From: Penicillus capitatus
Lineage: Eukaryota; Chlorophyta
DNA length: 64,000 bases
NCBI GenBank assembly: GCA_965649825.1
Contig: OZ287696.1
Span: forward strand, 1,736,001-1,800,000
Direction of reading: 5' to 3'
Part shown: piece after piece, positions 21,755 through 33,740 of the stretch
How positions within the stretch are numbered: the first letter of the stretch is position 1
How the letters are laid out: the number at the start of each line of letters is the position of its first letter
Notes under the pieces: generated by a model
Told to the model about the DNA's origin: nothing
The model's input: the letters and a program-made list of their open reading frames with translations, nothing else
The model's database searches: none
Position numbers and translations under genes: made by a program

Positions 21755-21838
21755 ATGTAAGTCGTGGCATGGCGCTCTTTTTTGGAGGGCATCATGGCAA
21801 AGGTCGTCGAATTTTATCTAGATTTCTCAACGCGCTCA
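21755..21838 (+). pseudogene. 5' fragment of wax-synthase gene, copy A
   Basis: It aligns to the first 28 codons of the gene at 54023. The second codon is TAA here, against GAA in copy B. The fragment is cut at about 21838, where LINE-B sequence begins. It therefore cannot make the enzyme. Confidence 0.8.
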
Positions 21839-24240
21839 TGAATAAGGTGGCCACAATGGCACCAAGACTACCCTGGAACAGCTTCAGCGCATGATCTACT
21901 TTCCTGACGCTCCTTCCTGCGTCCAGCACTAGGTTCGCAGTTGCCCCGCATGCCAAGCTTTCGCCCGACATGACCCCCCGGTGGCTTATCTTTCGCATCG
22001 ATGCAATCATCCGTGCCGCCAAATCCGACGCGGGAAAACTCTGAACCCTCGCACGTGCCAACTCACCCAGAACCGCCTGACCTGACCGGCGACGACACAG
22101 GACCGCCCTCCCAAGCCCCGCGACCGTCCTGGGCAGATCTCACCGAAACGCAAGCGCGACAGGAAGGGCAGACCGACCTAAAATCGGAAATTGCAAGATC
22201 ACGCTCCACTGTGTCTATGGACAACTTTACGCGATTAACAGTGACGACGCCACCCGTCCGGCTCTGGAAACAGCCAAGTTTTTGGTGGAAGGCCTGCTCG
22301 CCGGCGCGACGATGGCAGACGCCATGCGACCAGCGCACGTCATATCACGTACCCCTGGACAATTTCCGCCTCTTAGACAAACCACCTTGCCTGTGCTCTT
22401 AAGCAACCGACCACAGCGAACATCTTACTTCAATGCCGCCAGAGCGAATATAGGTGCTGCCCACCAAGCCCTCCCCAAAGCAACACATTCCTGCGGTCCT
22501 CCCCCAACCGGAGCTTACCGAGCCCAACCATCGGCAGCAGCACGAAACAAGCAAGAAGCGGTCGAGCGCCTCCGTCGCTTGCGCCCGCTAGACACTGCGC
22601 CAGACCGCCAGTTTTTTGTGTCACCGGTCCCAGAGGACTCTGGCCATCCTATTCGTAGCCAGTTTCTTTTCCGAGAAGCCTGGGATGAGAAGAACTGGAA
22701 ATCGAACTACATAATCAAGGACTCACGGGGGAAGATGCATTCCCTATATGCACCAGATCCGAGATAGACGAAAGCATCAACATCATCACTGACTCATCCA
22801 CCGTCTGATAAATCAATTCGTCCCCGCCAAAGAGTCAAGCTCCAAATCCCGGCCCTGGTATGACGATGAGCTCAGAGTTATCCATCAGCGCATGAAGACG
22901 GCTGAACGCGAATGGAAACAACATTCCTCCTTGAATACGCAGGTCAAGAAGGACTAATACATCCAAGAATTCCGCTCGCTCGCACAACAAAAGAAGCAAA
23001 CAGCGTTTACATCATTCTGCTCGGCGCTGGGAAATGACACCATGTGGTCGGCTCTCCAACGCCTGACAGGTGCGAGGCGCTCGACGAACCCAGACCTCCT
23101 AATGGATCCCCAAGGACAACTTACCGAACCAGAAGCAATAGCCGAAGCGCTGGCGCAGAAATACTTCGTCCAACCGGCCCCCTACCGACAGGCATCGTAC
23201 AAAACAAACTGCAACGCAGATCGTCAACAATGGCTCACCTCTCTCCCACCGCTGGAAACGGAATTTGACCCCTTCGCAGTTTCGGAGATCCTAGAAGTAT
23301 ATATACATAAAAATGGGTGATTTTACATGGGATCCGCACATGACATACCCCATGAACGCTGAGCGGAAATGAAAATCAGGGTGATAAACGAGACAAGACT
23401 TCTTGGCAATATTTAGCTAAGGTGCTTCTCGAACTTGGTTTCATCAGAATGTTGTCCCAAGTCCATCTATGTTCTCCGTATAATTGTTGTCGTAAACTTG
23501 TCAGGCTAGGGCAATCGAGCAAATGATCCCGAGATTCGATGGTTTCTTGACAGAGACGGCACCCGAGTTCTACGTCTTCATGCTCGGAGTTTTGGATACG
23601 GTTTAGGAAGACCTTGCATGGAAAATGGCCAGACAAGAATCTGCAGAGAGAAGTGAATTCGTCACGGCACAAAGACTTGATCCATTTACGACGTCGACTG
23701 ATAACTGGAGACCAGTTCGTTAATCTTAGCTGACGGCCCGTGGTTCCTTGCATCCAGGACTTCAACTCTTTATCTTCGAGATGCGACACTGCTGCACATC
23801 GCAGCGAGTTCTTGTTCAATGCAGAAGCAGGGATGTCTCTATTAATGGCTTGGACAAGGTTGTGCAGAGATGACAGAGGGGTTGGGTAAGTTTCTTTCGC
23901 AGGGGAGCGATTATGATGCATACGGATATTCAATGCTTCAAGGCTGGGTTGCAGCATTACAAACCGAAGAGAGATTTCATAGGCTGGTGGGCGCAGGCCT
24001 GCCAGCGCGAAGAGAGACTGGGTAGCTGTTGTTCGAAAGCAGCCGGTGATCATGAGAGCTCCCAGTCTGTAGATACGTTCGATTGCTTGAATCTTTTTAG
24101 CTACAGCCAGTCCAGTATTGCTCCACACTTCTGCACCATAGAGAGCGGAATGGACAACACATGACTTGACAAGAATCTGAGTAACGTGAGGGGAAGCGCC
24201 CCAGTGGGAATGGCTGAGGCGTCTGATAGATGCCAGACGG

Positions 24241-25951
24241 TGTTGTGGCGGGGCAGCCGCTCGAACGATCAATGCAGCGGAAGTCTTTACAGGCTCGGAG
24301 CAGAAGTATTTCAAAGTTCAGAGTCGCGCATTTATACCCGAAAATTGATGCGACTCACCGAGACAGGTTCAAACACCACAGAAACACGCCCCAGAGGAGT
24401 CATCAGTGTCTCTCTGCGCGATGAACCCCTTCACCACAAGACAGAATGACATGACCCCTTGTCGAAGACAACATGGGCCCACCCCTTTCGCTTGCGTATA
24501 CTCCGAAAGCAGGTAAAACCCCCACGAAAAACAAATAATCAAATCAGTCTATGCCCGAGGTGAATCGTCGCAGCGCCGAGAAGATGGTCCAGCCCGAGGA
24601 TGATGATGCTTCTGTGTTCGGTTCCCCCGCTCTCTGCTGCGAATCCGATGTCGTCGGATTCGATGACTCAACCATATCTGTAGTCCGCACTCGCGGACAA
24701 TCCTGTGCCAGGTGCCCCTTACATCGACAGCTGTAGCAGATCCGTCCGCGTCTCATGGCTCCTCCGCCATCGTCTGCCGCGTCGGCCGTCTTCTCTCTTC
24801 GCCGTCGCCGCGGATACCGCCCAACGTCGTGCAACACTCGTTTCATCTGTTGCAAAGTCTTTTCACTTCGCCGATTCCCCTCTGGTTTCTTCGCCATCAA
24901 CTCGGTTGTCGTCCTGACATCCCTTTGTAGCGTCTTCACCTCGTCGGCCAGTGACTGTAGACATGGCACCAAGTCAGGTGCCGAAATATACTTCTGTTTC
25001 TCCTCTGCGAAGGCGGATTCCGTCTCTTCAAGCCTCTGTTTCGTGGAGGAGGCTTCCTCGATAGCCTCGTTTGCATCTTGGTGCGCCTTGTTGATGTCTT
25101 GTTTTGCTTCGGAAATGTCCTTCTGCAGTTCTGCGTTGATGGCCGTAAGTCGCTTGATTTCTGCTGTCGCCTCGGCTACCTCGCGTCGTAAAAGCTCGAC
25201 CGACAGTCCCCTTGCAATACCACTTGATTCAGAAGCCTGCAGCGTCGCTTGTAACTCTTCCTTCTCGTCTCGCAAATCTCGCTTTTCCCGAAGCCATTTC
25301 TCCTTTTCGTCTTGCAAGTCTCGCCTTTCTTTCAGCCGCGGACAAATATACCTTAGGAACTCAAACATGCAATCTTCGTCTACCAACAAGTAGGAAAAAT
25401 CGTCGTTGTGATCATCTGGCTGTATCCAAACGCGAAAACCGTGAAGTCTGGGGCACAGCCCTTCGTCTTGACCAAAATACGCAAAGAGACTTTCCTCATA
25501 ACCGCGTATACCATAAACCCCGTGGCTGCCACCCTCGACGTGACCCTGCTCCCTTCTTCTTTGTCGTGCTCGACTCATCCTTGACAATTCGCTTCTCGAA
25601 ATTCCTTGTGCCTAGGTGTGCCTAGTCAAGACTCAACGGGCGCAAAGCACACAGCAAATGCGCAACGTCACACAGACGGAGTTCAAACTGAGGAACGTTT
25701 AACAACGCTCCGAAACCATGTTGTGGCGGGGCAGCCGCTCGAACGATCAATGCAGCGGAAGTCTTTACAGGCTCGGAGCAGAAGCATTTCAAAGTTCAGA
25801 GTCGCGCATTTATACCCGAAAATTGATGCGACTCACCGAGACAGGTTCAAACACCACAGAAACACGCCCCAGAGGAGTCATCAGTGTCTCTCTGCGCGAT
25901 GAACCCCTTCACCACAAGACAGAATGACATGACCCCTTGTCGAAGACAACA
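24241..25951 (-). mobile_element. Gag-only LTR element 1 inserted in LINE-A
   Basis: Two 233-bp LTRs (24241-24473 and 25719-25951) differ at one noticed position. Read on the minus strand they start TGTTGT and end ACAACA. The target duplication is ACGG (24237-24240 and 25952-25955). The primer-binding site just inside the 5' LTR is TGGTTTCGGAGC, and a purine tract AAAGGGGTGGG precedes the 3' LTR. The only substantial ORF between the LTRs is one Gag-like CDS. No protease, RT or integrase is present, so it must move in trans. Confidence 0.92.
24544..25587 (-). CDS. Gag-like coiled-coil/zinc-knuckle protein of element 1
   Basis: An intact ORF of 347 aa. It has a basic N-terminus, an N-terminal globular part with FVWIQ-type and LLVDEDCMFEFLRYI segments, a long coiled coil (about residues 85-200, rich in E, K and R), a conserved patch YISAPDLVPCLQSLA followed by EVKTLQ, then KTLQQMKRVLHD and GRYPRRRRR, one CCHC knuckle (CYSCRCKGHLAQDC), DMVES, and a final FTSGID. 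Element 2 at 43316 encodes a homologue of nearly the same length, with the second half best conserved. By analogy with retroviral-type Gag it should package RNA and form particles; that is inference. Confidence 0.88.
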   Translation of the reverse strand: MSRMSRARQRRREQGHVEGGSHGVYGIRGYEESLFAYFGQDEGLCPRLHGFRVWIQPDDHNDDFSYLLVDEDCMFEFLRYICPRLKERRDLQDEKEKWLREKRDLRDEKEELQATLQASESSGIARGLSVELLRREVAEATAEIKRLTAINAELQKDISEAKQDINKAHQDANEAIEEASSTKQRLEETESAFAEEKQKYISAPDLVPCLQSLADEVKTLQRDVRTTTELMAKKPEGNRRSEKTLQQMKRVLHDVGRYPRRRRREKTADAADDGGGAMRRGRICYSCRCKGHLAQDCPRVRTTDMVESSNPTTSDSQQRAGEPNTEASSSSGWTIFSALRRFTSGID

Positions 25952-28900
25952 ACGGTCGACACATCTCTTCTTGGCATCCTGGACGTGACTCACATAGTTC
26001 AACTTGGCGTCCATGTTAAGGCCTAAGTAACGGAACATCGACTCTTCGGAAAGTATCTCAGATCTTAGACGGACTTCCACCGGAGCAGCCTTTCTCAACC
26101 TACTGAATCGCAGCAAATGGCTTTTCTGGGCATTAAACGACATGAGATTCGCGGAGCCCCAGTTCATTATTCTGTCGACGTTGTCTTGGAAGGATAGGAG
26201 CAGCTCTTGTCGGCGTCCAAGTTTGGAATATAATAAGCAGTCGTCAGCGAAAATGAGGAGCTTGGACGGGCCAGCGATACAGTGAGCAATGTCGTAGATG
26301 AAGCAGAGAAAGAGAATCGGTGAGAGTGGACTACCCTGGGGAACCCCAAGTTCTGGAGTGCATAAGAATGCGTTGGAATCGAGGTTCAACGAAGCGGACC
26401 GGTTCGTAAGAAAACAACGGATCATTCCAAGCAGGTTTCCCGGAGTCTTCATTTGGCAGAGACGCCATAAGAGGATATCATGCGGCACGCTGTCGAAAGC
26501 TGCGGATATGTCCAGGCTGAGGGCAATAGTCTGGTCTCTTGCGTTGAAGGATTCCAAAATATCTTATTTGCTTGTATAAGAGCCGTAAGCGTGCTTCTCC
26601 TGGAGCGAAAACCATGTTGTTCTGTGCAGATAGAACCATTGTTTTCAAGATGGCGTGTTAGCTGCTTTTGGATGATCCGCTCGAGAAGCTTCCCCATACA
26701 GCAGAGGAGTGAAATGGGCCTCCAGCTGCTTGGTTTGGTGGGATCGGATCCGCCTTTAGGTACAGGAACAACGAGCGACTGACGACAGCAAGATGGGAAG
26801 TAAGCATTAGTGAGGCAAAAGTTGAAGATGTCAAGCAGTATGTCACCGATAGTGTAAAAGGTTTTCTGGATGCAGAGAGTGGGGATCTTATCTAAGCCTG
26901 CAGCCCCATGGCGGGTCGGAGCAACCAGGTCTTCCAGATCATCAAAACTGATCTGTTCCGCAGCTCTGCACGGAGCCCAATCATGGACTTCTTTCCACGT
27001 TGTTGCCTGACGAAGAAGTGAGTCATCATCGGGGGCTGTTAATCTTGGAATAAAGCGCTTGAACAGGAGGTCTGCTTTTGCCGAGGTCGAGCTTGTCACT
27101 CCGTCTTCAGTTGTCAAGGCGGGGACGTCGGCTAGTTTCGGGCCACCAGAGATCCTTTTAAAGCGGCTCCACATATCACCACCCGTATGGGTGTTTCTGC
27201 AAAAGTTTTGAAAGGACACTTGTTTGGCACTCTTCACTTCTTCTTTGAACTTGGATCTTGCAGTTTTCGTGTTTTGAGCCGCATGGTGAAGGAGGTCGGC
27301 CGAATGTTTAGATTGACGAGACTGATGGCGATTCCGGGCTTTTCTCAGACGGTTTCTGGAATTTCTGTAACTTCTTCATTTACGTTTGACGGAAGAAATG
27401 AGCCAAGCCTTCTGGACGCCCGAAGAACGACTAGTCCTGACTCTAGACTCCATCGTAGATTGGATGGCTGCAGTGAGATCTTTTATTCGAAGTTCGACGG
27501 TGTGGACGTCCTGAATTGGAGCGAAGCAGTTGTGATAGATGAGCTTGCGAAAGAGTTCTCGATTGAATTCGTCCCAGTCGACATCATTCCACTTATAGAT
27601 TTTTCGGGCCTCTCTCGGAATTTTATCGGCGGAGATGACTGTGCGGATGAGCGAATGATCGGATACTGGATCGCGTCATCTAGGACACTCCATTTCGAGA
27701 CAAGAGATGCGGCCGTAGAGTTCGTGAGGGTCAAGTCAAGCCAGTGAGGATTACCATGGGCGTCTCTAAAGGACGGGGGACCAGAGACATTGTTGATGAT
27801 ATGGAGTCCCTTGGTGAGCACAAGTTCTTCGACCTTCTCGCCAACAGCGTTTGGGGCTTCGGGGCCCCAGAGGGGTGAATGTCCATTGGCATCTCCACAC
27901 AGAATCACTCTTGAGCATTTTGTTCTGCATGCGTCGTAGGCTGAGTGAAGGTCTTCAAGGCCAGCAGCGGAAGTATGATGAACATAGAAAGAGATGATCG
28001 CCAGGTCTCCCTGAGCAGAAGGGACAACGATGGCCGCGACTCTATCAGGGTTATTTGGAAGCGGCAGGATTTCGTAACGGATATCTTCGTGTACGAAAAA
28101 GCCACACTGGGTGCTGGGACTGCCAGGAGATCGAATCCAGCGGTGTTTGAACGATTTGAATGAATTCTGGCGCAGGTAGAAAGGCGGTTCGCAAACTGCA
28201 ACTATGTCCGGTGATTCGTTTTCCAGCCAGAGCTCTAGGGCTGGAAGGGACAGGTTTCTTGAGGCAAGGTTAATTTGGTCAATGACAATACTCGATGACC
28301 TATCTATATTAAGGCAAGAGTTGGGGTCACTGGAGTGGGAAAAAGCAGAATGCAGATCACTGGAAGAGAACGGATGTTTACTATTCTCCATGGTGTGTTG
28401 ACGAAGACAATTGCTGGCCAGGGTGGGGAACTGCATCTACTGCCATGGCGGCATCTTCCACTTCAACGTCCGAGTCCCAGCTGCTTACTGGGTTTCGCAC
28501 CAATGGGACTGGATGTGCAGACGGCTGTTCGGAAGCCTTGCAGGATGGGCAATCGGAGGAAAGATGCGCCTGCTTGCAGTAAGAACAGAGAGGCGGATTC
28601 GGGCAGTCGACTGCTTTGTGATGACCCACGCAGCCGCACTTCATGCACCGGTAAGAGACTGGCTCGAATCTACGACAGTATCGAGCGCTTAGATTAATAA
28701 AGCAGCCTCCCTGATTGATCAGTATTTCCAGCAGATCATGTTCCGCAAAAAGGCGGATTCCACGTCCGTCGCCCCATGAACCGTCTGGAAGACGACGTTT
28801 GAGGCGTGGGGCGCCTTTTATCATCTTCGGGATTTCTTCTGGTCGCAGACCGATCACGGAATGGTTTTTCCGTACCAGGTCTTCGATAACTTCGTCTGTA

Positions 28901-30857
28901 GAGACCTCCGAAACGTCTTCAATGACGATAGATGGACCAGATGGTCCACTAGGAGGTGGTAACCTTTTCCAAGTACCAATGGTTTCAAGTGCCACTGCGT
29001 CTTGATGCAGATCATTGAGCTTTGACCACGCCGGCTCTGAGATTTGGACAAGAAATCCGCCTCTGTCAAGGCGATTCGAGCAGCGTTCAATACAACGACT
29101 GCTGCCACAGATATTGAGAAGGGCTTGTTCGAGCTCGGATATGAATTTCGATCTGTCAACGGGCACCTGGTTATAGGAGCGAAACTCCGGTTCCCAAATG
29201 CGCGTTCTTCCAGGATCACGACCACCGGCTCTTATCTTAGCGAGGCTGGCGAGAGCGGATTTCTTGTCACGGCGCTGTCGATCTCTGAGGTTCGCGATGG
29301 AAGTTTTCGGTATCTGGCTCCAGTTTTACCCTTCCCGACGGGCCACAGCTGCATAGGACAGTGCAGCCATTGGAGGCGCGCGGCGGGTTTCGGACGTGCT
29401 GGCAGGTTCTTTAAGAAGAGGCTTCGCTCCGAGGAGAAAACCAGCTTGGATGCCATCGATGTACGCACCAGCGACTTGGGCAAACAAGTCACGGTCCGAC
29501 TGCTGATCAGCCATTCTCATTTTCTCGAAGATAGCGGCAAGCTTTTCGCAGGTCTCCATGACTGGATTGGTAACAGAAGATGCGACTGATGGAACATTGG
29601 TATCTTCCCCTACGAACGGAGGCTGAGCGGCCGAGGAGGACGGCCGGACTTCGGCAGGTTGTCGGAACTGAGCATCGGATTCGTCGATAAGAGACGTCAG
29701 TATGTTGCGAAGTTCGGAGACAGGTGCCTGGCTGCGAAAAGAGCAATCTCGTGGCTTGAGCATCCGTTTGAGTTCCTTTGCTGGAGCACGCGCTACAGCC
29801 TCCCTCGAGGGGAGGGGAGGCATATCGGAACGCAGATCTGAAGTCTTCCTGACCTTCCCCGACCCTGGATCAAGCTTGTCCGGCGACACGCGAGGAGAAC
29901 GAATCATGACGTGACCGAAAAGATCATCCTAGAAGTACTCGAACGGGGAAAACCCCAAGTGGCCCCAGGACCAGATGCTATTCCAAACCTGGTGCTCCAG
30001 AAGCTAGGCACAGTGCTTGCTTGTCCCATCACAGACATATTCAATGCCTGTTTAGAAATGGGACACTTTCCGACCCCTTTTAGAAGAGCGATCGTCGTTA
30101 GTGTCCCCAAGCCGGGAAAGGATCCTCTCAGTACGGCCGAATATCGACCCATCGCTCTACTGTCAACACTGGGCAAGAAGTTAGAAACCTTACTCTGCAC
30201 ACGCCTCACCTCTCATATGGAGAAATCGAAAATCTGGTCTGACTTCCAATACGGTTTCAGAAGAAACAAGTCTACTACGCAAGCCATTAGCCGTCTGATG
30301 GACAGAGCCACCAGTGCCCTCAACAATCGAAAGCATTTTCTAGTAATTTCGTTCGACCTCCAAGCCGCCTTTGACTCAACAGACCCGGACATAATGTGGA
30401 AGACACTCTTGGACACTGGGATGCCTCGATACCTGCTCCGCATGCTTGACGGGTTCTTCCGCAACCGCGAAGTTTGCTTGCTGGTGGGGCCAGAATCCTG
30501 GCCTTTTTACTCAACACGTGGAGTGCCACAGGGCTCACCATTATCTCCAGCGCTTTTCATCACATTTGCTAATGGAGTGCTCTCAGCACTATCAGGTCAA
30601 GTCGAAGGACAGATGTACGCCGATGATTTGATCATTTGGAAAGAACTGGAAGCCGACGGAACGGACGCCTCTGACATTCAGATTACGCTCAAAAAGCTAG
30701 AAGAATGGGCAGATCGCAACGAGATGCAATTTAATGCCGATAAGACCCAGGCCATGGCGATTTCCAGGCTCGGGAAGAAATCCTTCCCGTTGTCGTGGTA
30801 TTAAAGGATGTTGACATTTGAAAAGATTGTAATAGCGTTTTCATCGCCACCGTTACA

Positions 30858-31381
30858 AATTGGTTTCGGAGCCGTATGGACCAAAGACTCCGTGTCATTG
30901 AAGAATGGATAAAAACCGTGGAACTATGGAACAACGAGAAGTTACCTATGCTAGAAAAGTAGGTCGAAGACAATCGCGCCAAGTTACGCACCGCCAGAAG
31001 GAAATTGAAAAGGCCGTTGAAACGCAAATGAAGGGCGCCGAGGCACAAGGCGAAGAGCTAAAGAAGCTAAAAGCCGAGCTCGAAGAACTCAAAAAGGGGA
31101 GCGTAGAACACCAACCAGCGCGAAATGATGGCCATCGGAGGCGACGTAGCCACGGTAGGATCTACCCTCGAACGCTTGGAACAGGGTATCACCCACAACG
31201 GGGACCGAGTGACCGCCGTGGAGCAGAACGTGAAGAACATCGATCAGCGCGTCACGACGATCGCTACGTCGAGGGCAAGTACGACGTCGACTCCCGCATC
31301 GACGACGCCAGTACAGTCGAGGTCGGTCTCGACCACCGGCAGTGGCAGTTCGTCCGGGCCGAAGCTTCAGTGGACGCAGAG
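30858..31381 (+). CDS. Gypsy element: N-terminal Gag region, broken
   Basis: A coiled-coil segment (KKLKAELEELKKG near 31055-31095) shifts frame at about 31125 into VGSTLERLEQGITHNGDRV and a Ser/Thr-rich linker. It ends at QWTQR where LINE-C begins; the same residues QWTQR resume after LINE-C at about 33727. The frame change may be a mutation. Confidence 0.65.
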
Positions 31382-31551
31382 AAATTCGTTAAATCCAGGA
31401 GGGGCGTCGCCAACGGCATGTTGCCCTAGGTCTCCTGGGTGAGGCTGTACAATGACCATCGATTATCGTTTGTGTTTATGTGTTCAAACAAGGAGCTTGG
31501 TTTCATTGCCTTCCCGGGTTCGATTGATTTTAGTTTCACTCTCTTGTACTT

Positions 31552-31745
31552 GGAGGATGTTTTTCGCTCTTGGGATGGTGTCCTCGTTCGAGTGCTTGGT
31601 AAATGTGCTTGCAGTATTCGTCAAAACGGTAGTATAGGTTGGCCTCTTGGAGGATGTTTTTCGCTCTTGGGATGGTGTCCTCGTTCGAGTGCTTGGTAAA
31701 TGTGCTTGCAGTATTCGTCAAAACGGTAGTATAGGTTGGCCTCTT
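31552..31745 (+). repeat. 97-bp tandem duplication at the 3' end of LINE-C
   Basis: The block starting GGAGGATGTTTTTCGCTC at 31552 repeats at 31649 (period 97), two copies, covering the last codons of the RT frame (LYYRFDEYCKHIYQALERG repeated in a shifted frame). It probably formed during reverse transcription or later slippage. Confidence 0.85.
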
Positions 31746-33648
31746 GAAGGAATGTTCCTAACTCGTCGATTATGACTTGATCTTGTAAGAAGATTTGTTG
31801 TCTTTGTTGTTGTAGTGTTTCACATCTGAACAGATGTTCTCGAGTTTCAGGCTTCTTGCCGCAGAGTCTGCAACATGTGTCTTCGATTTCTTGTCCTCTT
31901 CGTTGTAGGTATTCGCGGGTCGGTAGATGTCCCGAGAGTACTTGGTTTATTCGAGAGACTTCTGCCCTTGTCCAGGTCGGTGCTTGAAACCACGGTTTTC
32001 TGGCTTTATTCCTTTGCCATCCTGTTTCTTTCAGCTGAATTGACCTCTCTGAGTTCATCCATCTTCGGTCTACTCTTCTTGCGATGAATTCTTTCACTTC
32101 CTTCTTGTAGTTCTTTTCCCTTATCTTCGATCTGATGGCTTGTTTTATGTCTGGTTCTTGGTTTTTCCGGCTGGTTCTGTTCCTGTCCTCTCTGATCATT
32201 TGTGCGAGTTCTGCGTGTAGTAGGTTCAACGGGGTGCAGTGCGTGCTTGGGTCTGGGCGTTTGTGCGGTTTTTCTTCATTTTTGTCTGCTTGTGGGGCCG
32301 TTCTGAGTAGGGTTTCTGTGGCTAGTTCACTTAGTGGGACGATGTGGGCTAGTGCCGTTGCTGTTTCCATCGATGTTGTTCTATCGAGTCCGGCTATTGT
32401 CAGTCCCGCTAGTCTTGATACTCGGTCTAATTTTCGGGTGTTTTCTTGTGTCTTCATGCTGGTAATCCAGATCTCGGCTCCGTATTTTATGATAGGTTCT
32501 ACACAGGACCGATATAGTGTTCTGATTATGGTTGGCGCCGTTCCCCAGTGTGTTCTTGTGAGTCTTCTGATGGTGTTCAGTCGTCGGCCTGCCTTGGTTA
32601 TCAACTTGTTCAGGTGGCTGGTAAATGTCATTCGACTGTCAAAAACAATTCCGAGGTATTTCATTTCTTCTGCGGGATTGATCGTTGTTTTCTTTATCTC
32701 GAGTGACGGGTTCGTTTTGTCTCTGTTTCTCTGGAATATGACGAGCTGGGTTTTGTCAATATTTAACTTCATGTGGTTATTTTCACACCACTGCTCAAAA
32801 CCGTTTAGTGCTCGCTGGATATCTGCTGTGTTGTTGTCTCGTTGTAGCGTTTGATAAAGTAATACGTCATCCGCGTACATTTGTACATGGACGTTCTCCG
32901 GGATGTGTACTGGTATGTCTGCTGCGTAGAGTGCGTACAGTATGGGGCTCAAAGGTGATCCCTGGGGTAGTCCTCGGCTTGGTGTATATCGATGTCTCTG
33001 TTCTTGGATGATAATGTGATTGGTTCGGTTTTCTAGGAGGGATCTGATTGTATGTAGTGTGTCTCCAGGCATGTGCCATTTCGTCAGCTTAGTTTGTAAG
33101 ATCTGCGGGCTGACTCTGTCGTATGCACTAGAGAGGTCCAGGCTGATCCCCATTGTTCTCTGTCGGGTATTTAGTGATGTCCAGATCGTGTGGGTGTAGT
33201 GCCAAAGTGGGTGTCTTGTGCTTCTCCCCTTGCGAAATCCGTGCTGGCTTTCTGGGAGTATGTGATTCGTCTCTGCCCATAGGCTGACCTCGTTGGCGAT
33301 CATTCCTTCGAGGATCTTGGACATCGTTGGCAGTAGTGTGATCGGGCGGTAATGTGCAGGTTCTTCTCCTGATTTTCCCGGTTTGAGTATATTGCAGATT
33401 ATACCTTGCTTCCATTGACTGGGGTAGTGCCCTGTGCGGATGATGGCATTGTATAGTCTTGCCAGCGGGTTCGCCAGAGTCCTTGCGTTCTCTCTTAGCG
33501 CGATGAACGGTATGTCGTCGTGTCCCGGTGCTGTCTGTCTGCGTTTTCTGAAGAGCTCATATGCTACTTGTGTGCTGGTTGTGAAGTCTTGTTTTTGGTC
33601 TCGTTCTTGGTCCTTCCCTTGTTGCTGAGTGTTGTCTGGGTTGTCCAC
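31621..33648 (-). CDS. LINE-C reverse transcriptase ORF (5'-truncated)
   Basis: 675 codons open. RT blocks in order: TAPGHDDIPFIALREN, WKQGIICNILKPGKSGEEPAHYRPITLL, HGFRKGRSTRHPL, GISLDLSSAYDRVSPQIL, RGLPQGSPLSPILYALYA, VQMYADDVLLYQ (catalytic YADD), MKYLGIVFD, then a C-terminal region with LSGHLPTREYLQRRG and the zinc motif CCRLCGKKPETREHLFRC. Catalytic residues are intact. Without an endonuclease domain the fragment alone should not retrotranspose. The last codons run into the tandem repeat. Confidence 0.92.
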   Translation of the reverse strand: MDNPDNTQQQGKDQERDQKQDFTTSTQVAYELFRKRRQTAPGHDDIPFIALRENARTLANPLARLYNAIIRTGHYPSQWKQGIICNILKPGKSGEEPAHYRPITLLPTMSKILEGMIANEVSLWAETNHILPESQHGFRKGRSTRHPLWHYTHTIWTSLNTRQRTMGISLDLSSAYDRVSPQILQTKLTKWHMPGDTLHTIRSLLENRTNHIIIQEQRHRYTPSRGLPQGSPLSPILYALYAADIPVHIPENVHVQMYADDVLLYQTLQRDNNTADIQRALNGFEQWCENNHMKLNIDKTQLVIFQRNRDKTNPSLEIKKTTINPAEEMKYLGIVFDSRMTFTSHLNKLITKAGRRLNTIRRLTRTHWGTAPTIIRTLYRSCVEPIIKYGAEIWITSMKTQENTRKLDRVSRLAGLTIAGLDRTTSMETATALAHIVPLSELATETLLRTAPQADKNEEKPHKRPDPSTHCTPLNLLHAELAQMIREDRNRTSRKNQEPDIKQAIRSKIREKNYKKEVKEFIARRVDRRWMNSERSIQLKETGWQRNKARKPWFQAPTWTRAEVSRINQVLSGHLPTREYLQRRGQEIEDTCCRLCGKKPETREHLFRCETLQQQRQQIFLQDQVIIDELGTFLQEANLYYRFDEYCKHIYQALERGHHPKSEKHPPRGQPILPF

Positions 33649-33740
33649 GGGGCTTCGCCGGGGGTGTCTTGTGTGATTTTCTTCTGGGTTTTCGTTTATA
33701 TCTTCTGGGAAATAGTGCTCCGCCTCAGTGGACGCAGAGG

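Larger units (their letters stand above)
12432..21838 (+). repeat. Segmental duplication, copy A (direct repeat of 45093-54112)
   Basis: Homology to copy B starts at 12432 (AGCATATGATCCCAGACCG versus AGCATACGATCCCAGACC at 45093) and ends at about 21836-21838, inside the start of a wax-synthase gene. The offset is 32661 at the left end and 32672 over RPS20/Nudix, so small indels exist. Copy A is about 0.39 kb longer, partly from a 240-bp segment at 19535-19774. By eye, similarity is very high (near identity over 13190-13860, 15300-16500 and 17100-18700) and clearly lower at 13900-14500 and 20640-21838. Copy A carries the whole 2H-GGCT gene on its left and only a fragment of wax synthase on its right. 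Confidence 0.95.
23300..29925 (-). mobile_element. LINE-A, near full-length non-LTR retrotransposon inserted in LINE-B
   Basis: Flanked by the 12-bp duplication ATCCTAGAAGTA (23288-23299 and 29926-29937). On the minus strand: an ORF1 from 29907, interrupted by an in-frame TAA near 29326 and continuing to 28381 with zinc knuckles CMKCGCVGHHKAVDC and CSYCKQAHLSSDC; an APE-type endonuclease at 28436-27483 (GDANGHSPLWGP, WLDLTLTN); then RT from 27237 with a -1 frameshift near 26556 (GFRSRRSTLTAL, LSLDISAAFDSVPHD, GVPQGSPLSP, FADDCLLY). It is interrupted at CVDR | RLAS by a Gag-only LTR element, then continues with the C-terminal zinc motif CRLCQETIESRDHLLDC to 23376. The 3' end is an A/T-rich tail (TTTTTATGTATATA). 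Several lesions make this copy inactive. Confidence 0.9.
31382..33724 (-). mobile_element. LINE-C, 5'-truncated non-LTR retrotransposon inside gypsy gag
   Basis: Bounded by a 15-bp target duplication TCAGTGGACGCAGAG (31367-31381 and 33725-33739). Its 5' part (ORF1, endonuclease) is missing. What remains is one open RT frame plus a 3' tail with a tandem repeat. It is the youngest-looking LINE here: its 675-codon frame has no stops, and it lies inside an element with identical LTRs. Confidence 0.92.

Noticed and set aside
25952-27240. Two separate LINE genes at 25847-26557 and 26449-27237
   Set aside because: They are one RT frame with a single missing base near 26556 (TTTTGG|AATCC).
32135-32854. 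239-aa plus-strand ORF, Ser/Val/Phe-rich
   Set aside because: It is the antisense shadow of the LINE-C reverse transcriptase frame, whose motifs are unmistakable.
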